A model generated the notes under the pieces. The model was not told the origin of the DNA. It made no database searches and was given only the letters and a program-made list of their open reading frames with translations. Both the position numbers and the translations under genes were made by a program. A stretch of DNA of 64,000 nt from Nitrospira japonica (GTDB lineage Bacteria; Nitrospirota; Thermodesulfovibrionia; UBA6902), in NCBI GenBank assembly GCA_020723105.1, contig DYJL01000007.1, forward strand, positions 89,984 through 153,983, given 5' to 3'. Positions 18,363 through 26,509 of this stretch are shown here, one piece after another. Every line of letters begins with the position of its first letter. Position 1 is the stretch's first letter.

Positions 18363-18397
18363 AAGAAAGGGTCCTTTCGTTTGATTATCTACAGGTG

Positions 18398-18425
18398 TTA
18401 TCGGTTAAAACGGGTAGTTACTTGA
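18398..18425 (-). promoter_or_regulatory. sigma-28-like promoter of the HD-GYP regulator
   Basis: On the minus strand TCAAGTAA, 12 bases, then ACCGATAA. The family consensus is TAAAGTTT-N11-GCCGATAA. The -10 core CCGATAA is exact and the -35 has one internal mismatch. Predicted transcription start is about 25 bases before the ATG at 18362. The 12-base spacer recurs at 34888-34915 and 63891-63919. Confidence 0.5.
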
Positions 18426-18448
18426 GTTTTTGATATTGAGAGACGGTA

Positions 18449-18601
18449 CTACTTGCCTTTAAATCCCGGACAGCCTTCAAAGCCTGCGCAGGACTTTTTC
18501 TTCTTCAATTTACAGTCTCTGTTGAAACATACAAGGGAATGTTGTTTTTCTGAAGAGTATTTATTGCCAGCAGGTTTTTGGAGATTTTTACGTATAGCCA
18601 C
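18449..18601 (-). CDS. small cysteine-rich basic protein (50 residues), function unknown
   Basis: A 50-codon frame with GTG start and TAG stop, below usual gene-finder size limits. The sequence is Lys-rich with two cysteine pairs, CFNRDC and CAGFEGC, followed by PGFKGK. This looks like a small zinc-binding knuckle rather than chance translation. I have the impression of similar short proteins with a GFEGCPG ending in related genomes but cannot name a family. TATAAT lies five bases before the GTG on the minus strand, which would put transcription start at or next to the start codon. No ribosome binding site is evident. Confidence 0.6.
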   Translation of the reverse strand: MAIRKNLQKPAGNKYSSEKQHSLVCFNRDCKLKKKKSCAGFEGCPGFKGK

Positions 18602-18693
18602 AATTTATTATACCTGATTTATAAGGCAGCAGGCGGTGCGTGGTTGCAATTTGATTTAAATCTGATATAAAGGGATTAAGGAGCGAATTATTT

Positions 18694-19299
18694 TTGATCA
18701 ACTTCAGATACGAGGGATATATATTGGATAGAAGAAAAGATGTAAGTGCAAAGGAACAGCTCCGGTATGCTCAGCGCCTTTTTATTGAAGGCAGGAAGCA
18801 TGAATGCATTGAGGCCTTTACAAAAGCTATAGATGATGGTGAGAAAACAGAGATTGCCTATCTCAGCAGGGGTGTAGCATTTCTTCAGACAGATCAGGTT
18901 GATAAAGCCATAGAAGACTTTAATATGGTTGTGAATATGAATAGTAACTACATGCGCGCATATTTTTATCGTGGAATTGCGTATATGTCCAGGAATGATT
19001 TTTTAAGCGCTATTAGAGATTTAAACAGGACGATTGAATTAAAACCAGACCATGGAGCGGCCTTCTTTGCAAGAGGCTCTGCTTACGCACAATTGGGTAA
19101 TACAGAAGAAGCCGCAAAGAATTTCAAGACAGCGCTGATATATGCTGAGACGGAAGCTCAGGGTTTTGCCGATACATTTGGAATGTTCAGGACACAGTTT
19201 GACAGGACCCTGGCGCTGATGACAGGTGAAGGGGAGATGCCGGCTATAGAACTTACAGAAGAGGAGATTGACAAGCTGAAGAAATGGCTTGAGGAATAA
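18694..19299 (+). CDS. tetratricopeptide repeat protein
   Basis: A 201-residue cytoplasmic protein (no signal peptide) with at least three TPR units between about residues 20 and 150: RYAQRLFIEGRKHECIEAFT, YLSRGVAFLQTDQVDKAIED, YFYRGIAYMSRNDFLSAIRD and FFARGSAYAQLGNTEEAAKN. A short acidic C-terminal tail follows. The TTG start is preferred because AAGGAG lies ten bases upstream. Another TTG occurs 30 bases later. It likely acts as a protein-binding scaffold. Partner unknown. The transketolase gene follows after 27 bases, so they may be co-transcribed. Confidence 0.85.
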   Translation: MINFRYEGYILDRRKDVSAKEQLRYAQRLFIEGRKHECIEAFTKAIDDGEKTEIAYLSRGVAFLQTDQVDKAIEDFNMVVNMNSNYMRAYFYRGIAYMSRNDFLSAIRDLNRTIELKPDHGAAFFARGSAYAQLGNTEEAAKNFKTALIYAETEAQGFADTFGMFRTQFDRTLALMTGEGEMPAIELTEEEIDKLKKWLEE

Positions 19300-19326
19300 T
19301 TTGAGGGAATTACTTATAATTTCAAT

Positions 19327-21162
19327 GTGGATATTGAAAAAAGATTATTAAGATTAGCCAAACTCATTCGTTATTTCATCCTTGTTTCAACAACAGAAGC
19401 GGGCTCGGGACATCCGACATCTTCACTGTCAGCAGCCGATTTAATGACAGGCCTGTTGTTCGGGGGAATATTTCGTTTCAATGCAGGCCAGCCTGAACAT
19501 CCAAATAATGACCGCCTTATTTTTTCAAAGGGCCATGCAGCGCCGCTTTACTACGCCCAATGGGTTGCAGCCGGAATTCTGACAGAAGAAGAACTGATGA
19601 GCCTGAGAAAATTCGGGAGCCGGCTCGAAGGCCATCTTACAAAGGAATTTAATCTTGTTGAAGTTGCCACCGGATCTTTGGGTCAGGGGCTCTCCATAGG
19701 TGTTGGAATGGCTCTAAATGCAAAATATATAGACAAACTTCCGTATAAAACCTATGTGCTTCTTGGGGACAGTGAAATGGCCGAAGGTTCGCAATGGGAA
19801 GCGATACAGATTGCAGCACATTATAGACTTGATAATCTTATCGGTATTCTTGACGTCAACCGGCTGGGCCAGCGCGGAGAAACGATGTATGGACATAATC
19901 TTGCTGCGTATGAAAGACGCATTTCCTCTTTTGGATGGGAAACTGTTGTAATCAATGGCCATTCTTTTAGTGAAATACTTTCTGCATATGAAAGAACCCA
20001 GAAAACAAATGGCAGGCCGGTTATGATTATTGCAGAAACCAGGAAAGGGAAGGGCGTATCATTTCTTGAAGACAGGGACTACTGGCATGGCAAGACAATT
20101 ACAAGAGATGAACTTGCAACGGCGCTTGAGGAATCAGGTGAGGTAGATAAATCAGTTCGTGGGGAGATCTTAAAACCAGAAAACCTCCAGCCTGATAAAA
20201 AGATATCAGTAAAAATAAAACAGGTTTCATACGAGCACGATAAACCTGTTGCCACAAGAAAGGCGTATGGTAATGCGTTGAAACGAATATTCCCGGCCTT
20301 TCCCGATATGGTAGTCCTGGATGCTGAAGTCTGTAATTCAACCTGTTCCGAGATATTCAGAGACGCATATCCGGATCGTTTTTTTGAAATGTATATTGCT
20401 GAACAGAATATGGCTGGTGCAGCGCTTGGACTTTCAAGCAGGGGAAAGATTCCTTTTGTGTCAACTTTTGCAGCATTTTTAACACGGGCCTATGATCAGA
20501 TAAGGATGAGCCAGTATTCACGCGCCAACATTAAATTCTGCGGTTCGCATGCCGGGGTATCTATTGGTGAGGACGGCGCTTCACAAATGGGGCTTGAGGA
20601 CCTGGCCCTGTTCCGGGCGCTTCTTGACAGTGTTGTGTTTTATCCGTCAGACGCAGTATCAACAGAGAAACTGATTGAAGAAATGGCAAAACACAAAGGG
20701 ATTTCTTATATACGCACCACAAGAAAGGAAACACCGGTTATTTATACCAGCGCTGAAGAATTCCATATCGGCGGAAGCAAGGTATTAACAGAAAGCAGAG
20801 ATGATGTTTTCACTGTTGTAAGCGCAGGCATTACCCTGCATGAGGCCCTTCAGGCCTATGAGATTTTGAAAAAGGAAAATATCTTTATCCGGGTAATAGA
20901 CCTTTATAGCATTAAACCTGTTGACAGTGTGACACTTAATCTGGCAGCAGAGGAAACAAAAGCTGTTATTACGGTTGAAGACCACTTTGCAGAGGGCGGG
21001 CTTGGCGAGGCGGTAAGAAGCGCACTTTCGGAAAATGCTGTTTCTGTCTACTCACTTGCAGTAAGAAAAATGCCCCGAAGCGGCAAACCGCAGGAACTCC
21101 TTGACTATGAGGAGATATCGAGCAAAGCAATTGTTGCGAAGGTGAAAAGTTTGCTGACCTGA
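19327..21162 (+). CDS. tkt: transketolase, single chain
   Basis: Thiamine diphosphate enzyme of the pentose phosphate pathway. Both halves are joined in 611 residues: N-terminal GSGHPTSSLSAADLMTGLLF, TPP-binding LLGDSEMAEGSQWEA with LDNLIGILDVNRLGQRG, pyrimidine domain with AEQNMAGAALGLSS (catalytic Glu), and the C-terminal transketolase domain. The length and the motif LDNLIGILDVNRLGQ resemble the shorter animal-type transketolases more than E. coli TktA (about 660). GTG start. Reaction substrates are assumed from the family. Confidence 0.92.
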   Translation: MDIEKRLLRLAKLIRYFILVSTTEAGSGHPTSSLSAADLMTGLLFGGIFRFNAGQPEHPNNDRLIFSKGHAAPLYYAQWVAAGILTEEELMSLRKFGSRLEGHLTKEFNLVEVATGSLGQGLSIGVGMALNAKYIDKLPYKTYVLLGDSEMAEGSQWEAIQIAAHYRLDNLIGILDVNRLGQRGETMYGHNLAAYERRISSFGWETVVINGHSFSEILSAYERTQKTNGRPVMIIAETRKGKGVSFLEDRDYWHGKTITRDELATALEESGEVDKSVRGEILKPENLQPDKKISVKIKQVSYEHDKPVATRKAYGNALKRIFPAFPDMVVLDAEVCNSTCSEIFRDAYPDRFFEMYIAEQNMAGAALGLSSRGKIPFVSTFAAFLTRAYDQIRMSQYSRANIKFCGSHAGVSIGEDGASQMGLEDLALFRALLDSVVFYPSDAVSTEKLIEEMAKHKGISYIRTTRKETPVIYTSAEEFHIGGSKVLTESRDDVFTVVSAGITLHEALQAYEILKKENIFIRVIDLYSIKPVDSVTLNLAAEETKAVITVEDHFAEGGLGEAVRSALSENAVSVYSLAVRKMPRSGKPQELLDYEEISSKAIVAKVKSLLT

Positions 21163-21184
21163 CCGGTCAGTAGTGGGAAACCCC

Positions 21185-21280
21185 TCAGCCACCTCCGCCT
21201 CCGCCGAAATTCGGAGCGGATGATGAGGAAGAGCAACTGCCTCCGGAGGCACAGCTAAAAGAAGAGATTATCTTTAACAT
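21185..21280 (-). CDS. possible 31-residue Ser/Cys/Gly-rich micropeptide
   Basis: In the gap between transketolase and pilZ a minus-strand ATG opens a 31-codon frame: MLKIISSFSC, then ASGGSCSSSSSAPNFG and a run of six glycines before TGA. The non-random composition (two cysteines, serine run, glycine tail) suggests it is or was coding. The opposite strand gives only a proline/acid run without a start. There is no clear ribosome binding site. A second ATG 29 bases upstream in another frame encodes a 10-residue hydrophobic peptide that overlaps it. It could be a micropeptide, a frameshifted small membrane protein or a remnant. Confidence 0.35.
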   Translation of the reverse strand: MLKIISSFSCASGGSCSSSSSAPNFGGGGGG

Positions 21281-21384
21281 CCCCAAAATAACACCAAAAT
21301 AACCATTTTATTTTTTTATCTGATTTGCTATACTCACACATCGTTAACCTGAATTAACTATAAGATGAAACAAAAGGGGGTTCC

Positions 21385-21705
21385 ATGGAAAGAAGAAATA
21401 CAAAAAGGGTAACAGTTAATTTAAGGGCGGAACGTATTTCATGTACCAAAAATTGTTCAGTTTTTATTGAGAACCTTTCTGAAAGCGGTATTTACATGAC
21501 GACAGCTCCGGCAAAAAACAGCGAATATATTCTCGGTACAGAGCTTGATTTGGAACTTGAGCTCAATTCTGGAAAGATAATAAATCTTAACTGTCATGTA
21601 AAATGGGCCGTTGATAATACCCCTGAAGCATTGACCAACAGTGTTGGACTGGAAATTATCGATCCTCCATCGGAATACAAAGAATTCGTAAAAAGCCTCC
21701 ATTAA
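21385..21705 (+). CDS. PilZ domain protein
   Basis: A 106-residue single-domain protein. The c-di-GMP binding signature is present: RRNTKR near the N-terminus (RxxxR, Arg4 and Arg8) and NLSESG around residue 30 ((D/N)xSxxG). A beta-rich body follows, with WAVDNTPEALTNSVGLEII near the end, as in PilZ domains. A GGGGG stretch precedes the ATG. It should bind cyclic di-GMP made or destroyed by the four GGDEF/HD-GYP proteins' family seen in this window. Target unknown. Confidence 0.9.
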   Translation: MERRNTKRVTVNLRAERISCTKNCSVFIENLSESGIYMTTAPAKNSEYILGTELDLELELNSGKIINLNCHVKWAVDNTPEALTNSVGLEIIDPPSEYKEFVKSLH

Positions 21706-21823
21706 AATTACAGGGTTTTTTTGTTTCTGAATTATGGACTTGTTGTTCTCTTTTCTATCATTTCCCTGTTATGTTATAGTTTCTAATTCCTTTAATTTTA
21801 AATTTTGAAGCCTGGATTTTTCT

Positions 21824-24412
21824 ATGTCCGAACTTACCCCTTTAATGAAACAGTATCAGGATATCAAACGGAATTACCCTGATGCGATTGTATTTTTTCG
21901 CCTCGGTGACTTTTACGAGATGTTCGGGCCGGATGCGGTTGTGGCCTCGAAGGCTCTGCAGATTACGCTTACCTCAAGAGACAAAGGCAGAGAGGAACCG
22001 ACACCCATGTGCGGCGTGCCTCATTTCACTGCTGAGACTTATATTGCAAGGCTTGTCAAAGCAGGACACAAAGTTGCGGTATGCGAACAGGTTGAGGACC
22101 CAAAGGATGTGAAGGGCATTGTAAGAAGGGAAGTTGTCAGGGTTGTTACCCCCGGAACGTTTCTGCCTGATAATCCAAAAGAAAACAGTTATATACTGAG
22201 CTTTTTCCAGAAGGAGAATATATACGGGATTGCCGTGGCAGACATTACAACAGGCGAGTTTCTCATCTATGAAACCTGTAACAGCCTTGAGGATGAAATA
22301 AACAGGTTCCAGCCCAAAGAGATTTTGTGTCCCTATAGTTTTAAAAATAATTCGGCAATCATTGACAGGCTTAGCGCTTATTACCGTACCAATTATGACG
22401 ACTGGTATTTTGATTACATAGAGGCTTACAGAAAACTGATAAAACATTTCAGGGTGTCTTCACTTGACGGTTATGGCTGTGAGGGCATGATAGTGGCAAT
22501 TTCTGCAGGTGGTGCGCTTCTTAATTATCTTGAAGAGACCCAAAAAAATATGCTGTCCTTCAGGAAAGTTAGTGTCCTGAGACGTGCTTCACATATGCTG
22601 ATAGATGCGGCTACGCTAAGGAATCTGGAAATTACAAGGAACATGCGGAGTGGCGAAACAGAGGGCAGTCTTCTATGGGTAATTGATGAAACACTGACCC
22701 CGATGGGCGGAAGACTTTTAAGGAGCTGGCTTCTCAATCCTTTGCTTAATCCGGAAGAGATTCTGGAGAGGCAGGATGCAGTGCATGTATTGATGTCTGA
22801 TGCAGGGCGGCTCTCAAAATTCCAGGTTCACCTGAAGGGTATATATGATATTGAACGTCTGGCCTCACGCATTGGCAGCGGAACTGCTAATGCAAGAGAC
22901 CTTCTGGCATTGAAAAATTCACTGAAGATCTTACCAGAATTAAAGATTCTCCTTGAAGAATATGATAGTAAGACGGTCGGGTCCTTACATAAACAGATTG
23001 ATACATTTTCTGACATAAGAGACCTTATTGAAAAGGCAATAGCTGAAGACCCTCCCTTCACACTGAAAGACGGCGGCCTGGTAAGGAAGGGGTTTAATGC
23101 TGAGGTAGATGAACTGCGTGAGATAAGCAGCAGCGGCAAAGATTTTATAGCAAATCTGCAGGCAAAGGAAAGGGAACGGACTGGAATATCATCACTGAAG
23201 GTCGGATACAATAAAATATTCGGCTATTACATAGAAATTACAAAAGCAAATCTGTCTCAGGTTCCCGATGATTATATAAGGAAGCAGACCCTCGTTAACG
23301 GCGAGAGGTTTATAACTCCTGAACTGAAAGAGTATGAGTCAAAAATTCTGGGTGCAGAAGAACGGCTCAAAAATCTTGAATACGATGTTTTCATAAAGGT
23401 AAGAAATATTATTGCCCTTGAGACCGAAAAACTTCAGAAAACATCAGCAGCGCTTGCAGAACTTGACGCCCTGCACAGTCTGGCTTACATCGCAAAAAAA
23501 TATGGTTATGAGCGCCCGCTTGTTTACGATGGAGATGTAATACAGATTTCTGAAGGCCGACATCCTGTGATCGAGAGATTGTCTGCAGGAGATAAATTTA
23601 TTCCGAATGACACATTGATAGATTTCGGTTCAAGCAATATATTAATAATTACCGGACCCAACATGGCCGGGAAATCAACTTACATGAGGCAGATTGCGCT
23701 GATTGTACTGATGGCGCAGATCGGCAGTTTCGTGCCGGCCAGGGAGGCCCGGATAGGAATTGCAGACAGGATTTTTACAAGAATCGGTGCCTCTGATGTG
23801 ATAACAAAAGGACAGAGCACTTTTATGGTGGAGATGATAGAAACCGCCAACATCCTGAATAATGCGACCGGAAAAAGTCTTATACTGCTTGATGAGGTGG
23901 GCCGGGGGACCAGCACCTTTGACGGTATCAGTATTGCATGGGCGGTTGTGGAATACATTTCAAAGGAGTTAAAAACAAGAACCCTCTTTGCAACTCATTA
24001 TCATGAGCTTACAGAACTTTCACTTATTCTTGAAGGCATCAAAAATCTGAATGTGGCTGTGAAGGAATGGGGGGATGAAATAATTTTTCTCAGAAGGATC
24101 GAGGAAGGCGCTGCGGATAAGAGCTATGGTATTCAGGTTGCGCGGCTTGCAGGCCTGCCCGTAACAACTATAGAGAGGGCCAAAGAAATTTTATCCAATC
24201 TTGAAAAGTCGGAGCTCAATGAACTTGGGGCGCCAAGACTCGCATATACCTCTGCCCCTTTATCTGCAGACCCGGTAAAAGCCGGCCAACTTGATCTCTT
24301 CACTACGCAGGCAGACCCTGTGATAAAAGAAATCCTCGGGCTTGATATATTGAGCATGACTCCGCTTGAGGCGCTGAATAAATTATCCGAGATAAAAAAG
24401 AAGCTGGGTTAA
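21824..24412 (+). CDS. mutS: DNA mismatch repair protein MutS
   Basis: Recognises mispaired bases and starts mismatch repair. The 862-residue protein has the mismatch-binding Phe-Tyr-Glu motif (Phe30 and Glu32 in RLGDFYEMF), the connector and lever/clamp domains, and a C-terminal ATPase with Walker A GPNMAGKST, LLDEVGRGTSTFDG (Walker B) and TLFATHYHELTEL. Length and order match MutS1. Its stop codon abuts the stop of the convergent gspB-like gene inside the palindrome TTAATTAA, leaving no room for a terminator. mutL is not in the window. Confidence 0.97.
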   Translation: MSELTPLMKQYQDIKRNYPDAIVFFRLGDFYEMFGPDAVVASKALQITLTSRDKGREEPTPMCGVPHFTAETYIARLVKAGHKVAVCEQVEDPKDVKGIVRREVVRVVTPGTFLPDNPKENSYILSFFQKENIYGIAVADITTGEFLIYETCNSLEDEINRFQPKEILCPYSFKNNSAIIDRLSAYYRTNYDDWYFDYIEAYRKLIKHFRVSSLDGYGCEGMIVAISAGGALLNYLEETQKNMLSFRKVSVLRRASHMLIDAATLRNLEITRNMRSGETEGSLLWVIDETLTPMGGRLLRSWLLNPLLNPEEILERQDAVHVLMSDAGRLSKFQVHLKGIYDIERLASRIGSGTANARDLLALKNSLKILPELKILLEEYDSKTVGSLHKQIDTFSDIRDLIEKAIAEDPPFTLKDGGLVRKGFNAEVDELREISSSGKDFIANLQAKERERTGISSLKVGYNKIFGYYIEITKANLSQVPDDYIRKQTLVNGERFITPELKEYESKILGAEERLKNLEYDVFIKVRNIIALETEKLQKTSAALAELDALHSLAYIAKKYGYERPLVYDGDVIQISEGRHPVIERLSAGDKFIPNDTLIDFGSSNILIITGPNMAGKSTYMRQIALIVLMAQIGSFVPAREARIGIADRIFTRIGASDVITKGQSTFMVEMIETANILNNATGKSLILLDEVGRGTSTFDGISIAWAVVEYISKELKTRTLFATHYHELTELSLILEGIKNLNVAVKEWGDEIIFLRRIEEGAADKSYGIQVARLAGLPVTTIERAKEILSNLEKSELNELGAPRLAYTSAPLSADPVKAGQLDLFTTQADPVIKEILGLDILSMTPLEALNKLSEIKKKLG

Positions 24413-25114
24413 TTAAAACGCTCTTATGATAAAGCGGGTGCCCTGATAATTGAATACAACGCCGTTTTCTGTGATCTCTTCAACCTTCAGATTTTTAGCT
24501 GCTGTATCGCCTTCTCTTAATATATTGCCGTTGATATTAATCAGCCGGGTCGCAGGGCTGTCTGAATAGATATGACCGTAGATGGCAATCTGAGGTATTT
24601 CGCTTTGCAAAGCTGCCGGCAAACGATTCAGTTCAGGGATGCCATTTTCTGTAATGGTCCCTGCGCCGACATGCAATTGCTCATTAGGTGCAAGAGGCTT
24701 GTTTTGGAGTTTCTGTTCGGCTGATGTTTCTTCATATCTCACATCGGGTTTCTTTCGTACTTTTACAGTTTCCTTCAACTTGACAGCAGGGGGCTGCTCT
24801 TTAGGGGTTGTGTTGCTGGAGAGAGTTTTTCCGGGTTCTTCTGAAGCATTATCAGATTGTGGCGCTTGTTTCTTGAGGGTGGTTATATTTTCTTTTGCAG
24901 AATTTAAAGGGACTGGAGATATTAATGATGTTGGATACAGCCAGAGCGCAAGTATGCCGATATTCAGTATCAAACTTACCAGAACCAGATACAGCAGTAT
25001 AGGGCGTTTTTCGGTGCGCTTTAATTCAGGAATGTGAACAGTCATTATGTCAGGCGCCGCAGTATTCTGTTTTTTTTGCTCTAATTTTTTTAATGCATCA
25101 AGAATAAATGACAT
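24413..25114 (-). CDS. GspB-like general secretion pathway protein
   Basis: A 233-residue inner-membrane protein. The N-terminus MSFILDALKKLEQKK is the hallmark of GspB/ExeB-type proteins. A single membrane helix lies at about 38-60, followed by a Pro/Thr/Lys-rich periplasmic linker. The C-terminal GspB domain runs from about 165 to the end, with IAIYGHIYSDSPATRLININ and GDTAAKNLKVEEITENGVVF. In Aeromonas, ExeB works with ExeA to assemble the type II secretin. The gspA-like gene is 25 bases upstream, so it is an operon. No gspC-N genes are nearby. Confidence 0.85.
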   Translation of the reverse strand: MSFILDALKKLEQKKQNTAAPDIMTVHIPELKRTEKRPILLYLVLVSLILNIGILALWLYPTSLISPVPLNSAKENITTLKKQAPQSDNASEEPGKTLSSNTTPKEQPPAVKLKETVKVRKKPDVRYEETSAEQKLQNKPLAPNEQLHVGAGTITENGIPELNRLPAALQSEIPQIAIYGHIYSDSPATRLININGNILREGDTAAKNLKVEEITENGVVFNYQGTRFIIRAF

Positions 25115-25139
25115 GGAATTTATCCCTCTGTTTTTTAAG

Positions 25140-26090
25140 TTACTGGCTAAAACGTATACTTGATAGCTGAGGTATTAACTCATTGTTTTCATAGTGGTTT
25201 ATTGTAAGTATAGCTATGGTTGCAATGATAATAACTATCAAGGCCCATCCAATTATTTTTTTATGCTGGCTAAAACGTTTTTCTTTTCCAAACACCTCAT
25301 GTGCTGCTGTTGTCAGCCGGGACTTATTGACCTTATTTTTCCCTTGAGCGAAGGTTCCAAGCAGGGCGCGGTCACAAAGGACATTGACAAGACGCGGTAT
25401 GCCGCTGCTTAGTTTGTAAAGTTTATCAAGGGCTGAATCAGAAAATAAGGAATTTTTTACCCCGGCAACTTTAAGACGATGTGCGACATATGCCGTCACA
25501 TCTTTTCTGGACAATGGATTCAGATGATAGCGGGCTATAATCCGCTGGGAGAGCTGGCGCAGTTTAGGTTTAGACAGTTTATCCCTGAGTTCAGGCTGGC
25601 CCAGCAGGATAATCTGAAGAAGTTTGACCTGATTGGTTTCGAGATTGGTCAGGAGACGCAGTTGTTCAAGCACGTCCGCACTCAGATTCTGCGCTTCATC
25701 TATAATGAGCACAGACTTCTGCCCCTTTGCATGTGCGTCAAGCAGATAGGCATTAATCTTATCAACAAATATCTTTATGCTTTTATTATCGGGCGGGTAT
25801 TGAATGCTGAATTCATCGCAGATTGCAGATAGCAGCTCTTCAGCCGTTAATCTCGGATTAATGATAAATGCAACAGTTGCATTTTCAGGTATCTGTTCCA
25901 GCAAACATCGGCACACCGTGGTTTTTCCGGTGCCAACTTCCCCTGTGAGAAGGACAAAGCCGCCATCACTGCCGAGTCCGTAAAGAAGATGGGCGAGCGC
26001 TTCTCTGTGCTGTTCGCTCATGTAGAGGTAACGCGGGTCCGGAGCGATGGAGAAAGGCATTTCCTCAAAACCAAAGTATTCCTTGTACAT
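25140..26090 (-). CDS. GspA/ExeA-like AAA ATPase
   Basis: A 316-residue ATPase starting YKEYFGFEEMPFSIAPDPRY, the family's N-terminal signature. Walker A TGEVGTGKTT lies at 50-59, Walker B is VLIIDEAQNL, and sensor regions include RLLTNLETNQVKLLQIILLG. A membrane helix near residues 279-296 places the ATPase domain in the cytoplasm with a very short periplasmic end. ExeA proteins often carry a peptidoglycan-binding domain after that helix. It is missing here, so the protein is a short form. Likely partner is the GspB-like protein just downstream. Confidence 0.87.
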   Translation of the reverse strand: MYKEYFGFEEMPFSIAPDPRYLYMSEQHREALAHLLYGLGSDGGFVLLTGEVGTGKTTVCRCLLEQIPENATVAFIINPRLTAEELLSAICDEFSIQYPPDNKSIKIFVDKINAYLLDAHAKGQKSVLIIDEAQNLSADVLEQLRLLTNLETNQVKLLQIILLGQPELRDKLSKPKLRQLSQRIIARYHLNPLSRKDVTAYVAHRLKVAGVKNSLFSDSALDKLYKLSSGIPRLVNVLCDRALLGTFAQGKNKVNKSRLTTAAHEVFGKEKRFSQHKKIIGWALIVIIIATIAILTINHYENNELIPQLSSIRFSQ

Positions 26091-26165
26091 AGTGGCTCGA
26101 ATTATTTATAAATAGTTATGTTATTAATATCAAATCTCTTGAAATATCTTTAATATCTTTTAGGC

Positions 26166-26311
26166 GACATAGAAGCCTGTGAAAGAATTTCTATAATCGA
26201 CAAACTACATATTACATCTTTGCTTCAAGCAGTTTCTTTTATTTCTTTTCCCTACCCCCTACTCCCTTTTTAAAGGTGTCGTATAGAAATTCTTTCACAG
26301 CCTCCCATGTC
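26166..26311. repeat. 146-base inverted repeat (repeat family B)
   Basis: Perfect 19-base inverted arms CTGTGAAAGAATTTCTATA (26177-26195) and complement (26282-26300) extend outward imperfectly to GACAT/ATGTC. The interior holds a C-rich stretch (CCCTACCCCCTACTCCC) equal to the G-rich repeats in livF and before the flgE terminator. A single arm of the same family sits at 15516-15557. The whole gap 26091-26509 consists of this element, a family A copy and AT-rich filler. No gene is seen in it. Confidence 0.8.
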
Positions 26312-26348
26312 TGCAGATATTGGAATAGTGTTTGCTATGAATTATGTA

Positions 26349-26438
26349 GACTGAAAAGAAATATTGCTTCGCTTCGCTCGCAATGACAAGCGAGGGACCT
26401 GCTCGCAAAGACAGCTAAAATACTTATTCAGCAACCTG
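26349..26438. repeat. repeat family A copy
   Basis: The reverse complement of this stretch closely matches 63926-64000: TTGCTGAATAAGTATTTTAG, then CTTTGCGAGC, GGTCCCTCGCTTGTCATTGC and GAGCGAAGCGAAGCAAT. It is a non-coding palindromic element in the opposite orientation to the copy at the right edge. Confidence 0.75.
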
Positions 26439-26509
26439 CTAAGTTACAGTTTTACATTAAGCACTTACATAAAGAGTAATACAGGAGTCATGGAAAATAC
26501 AATAATCTT

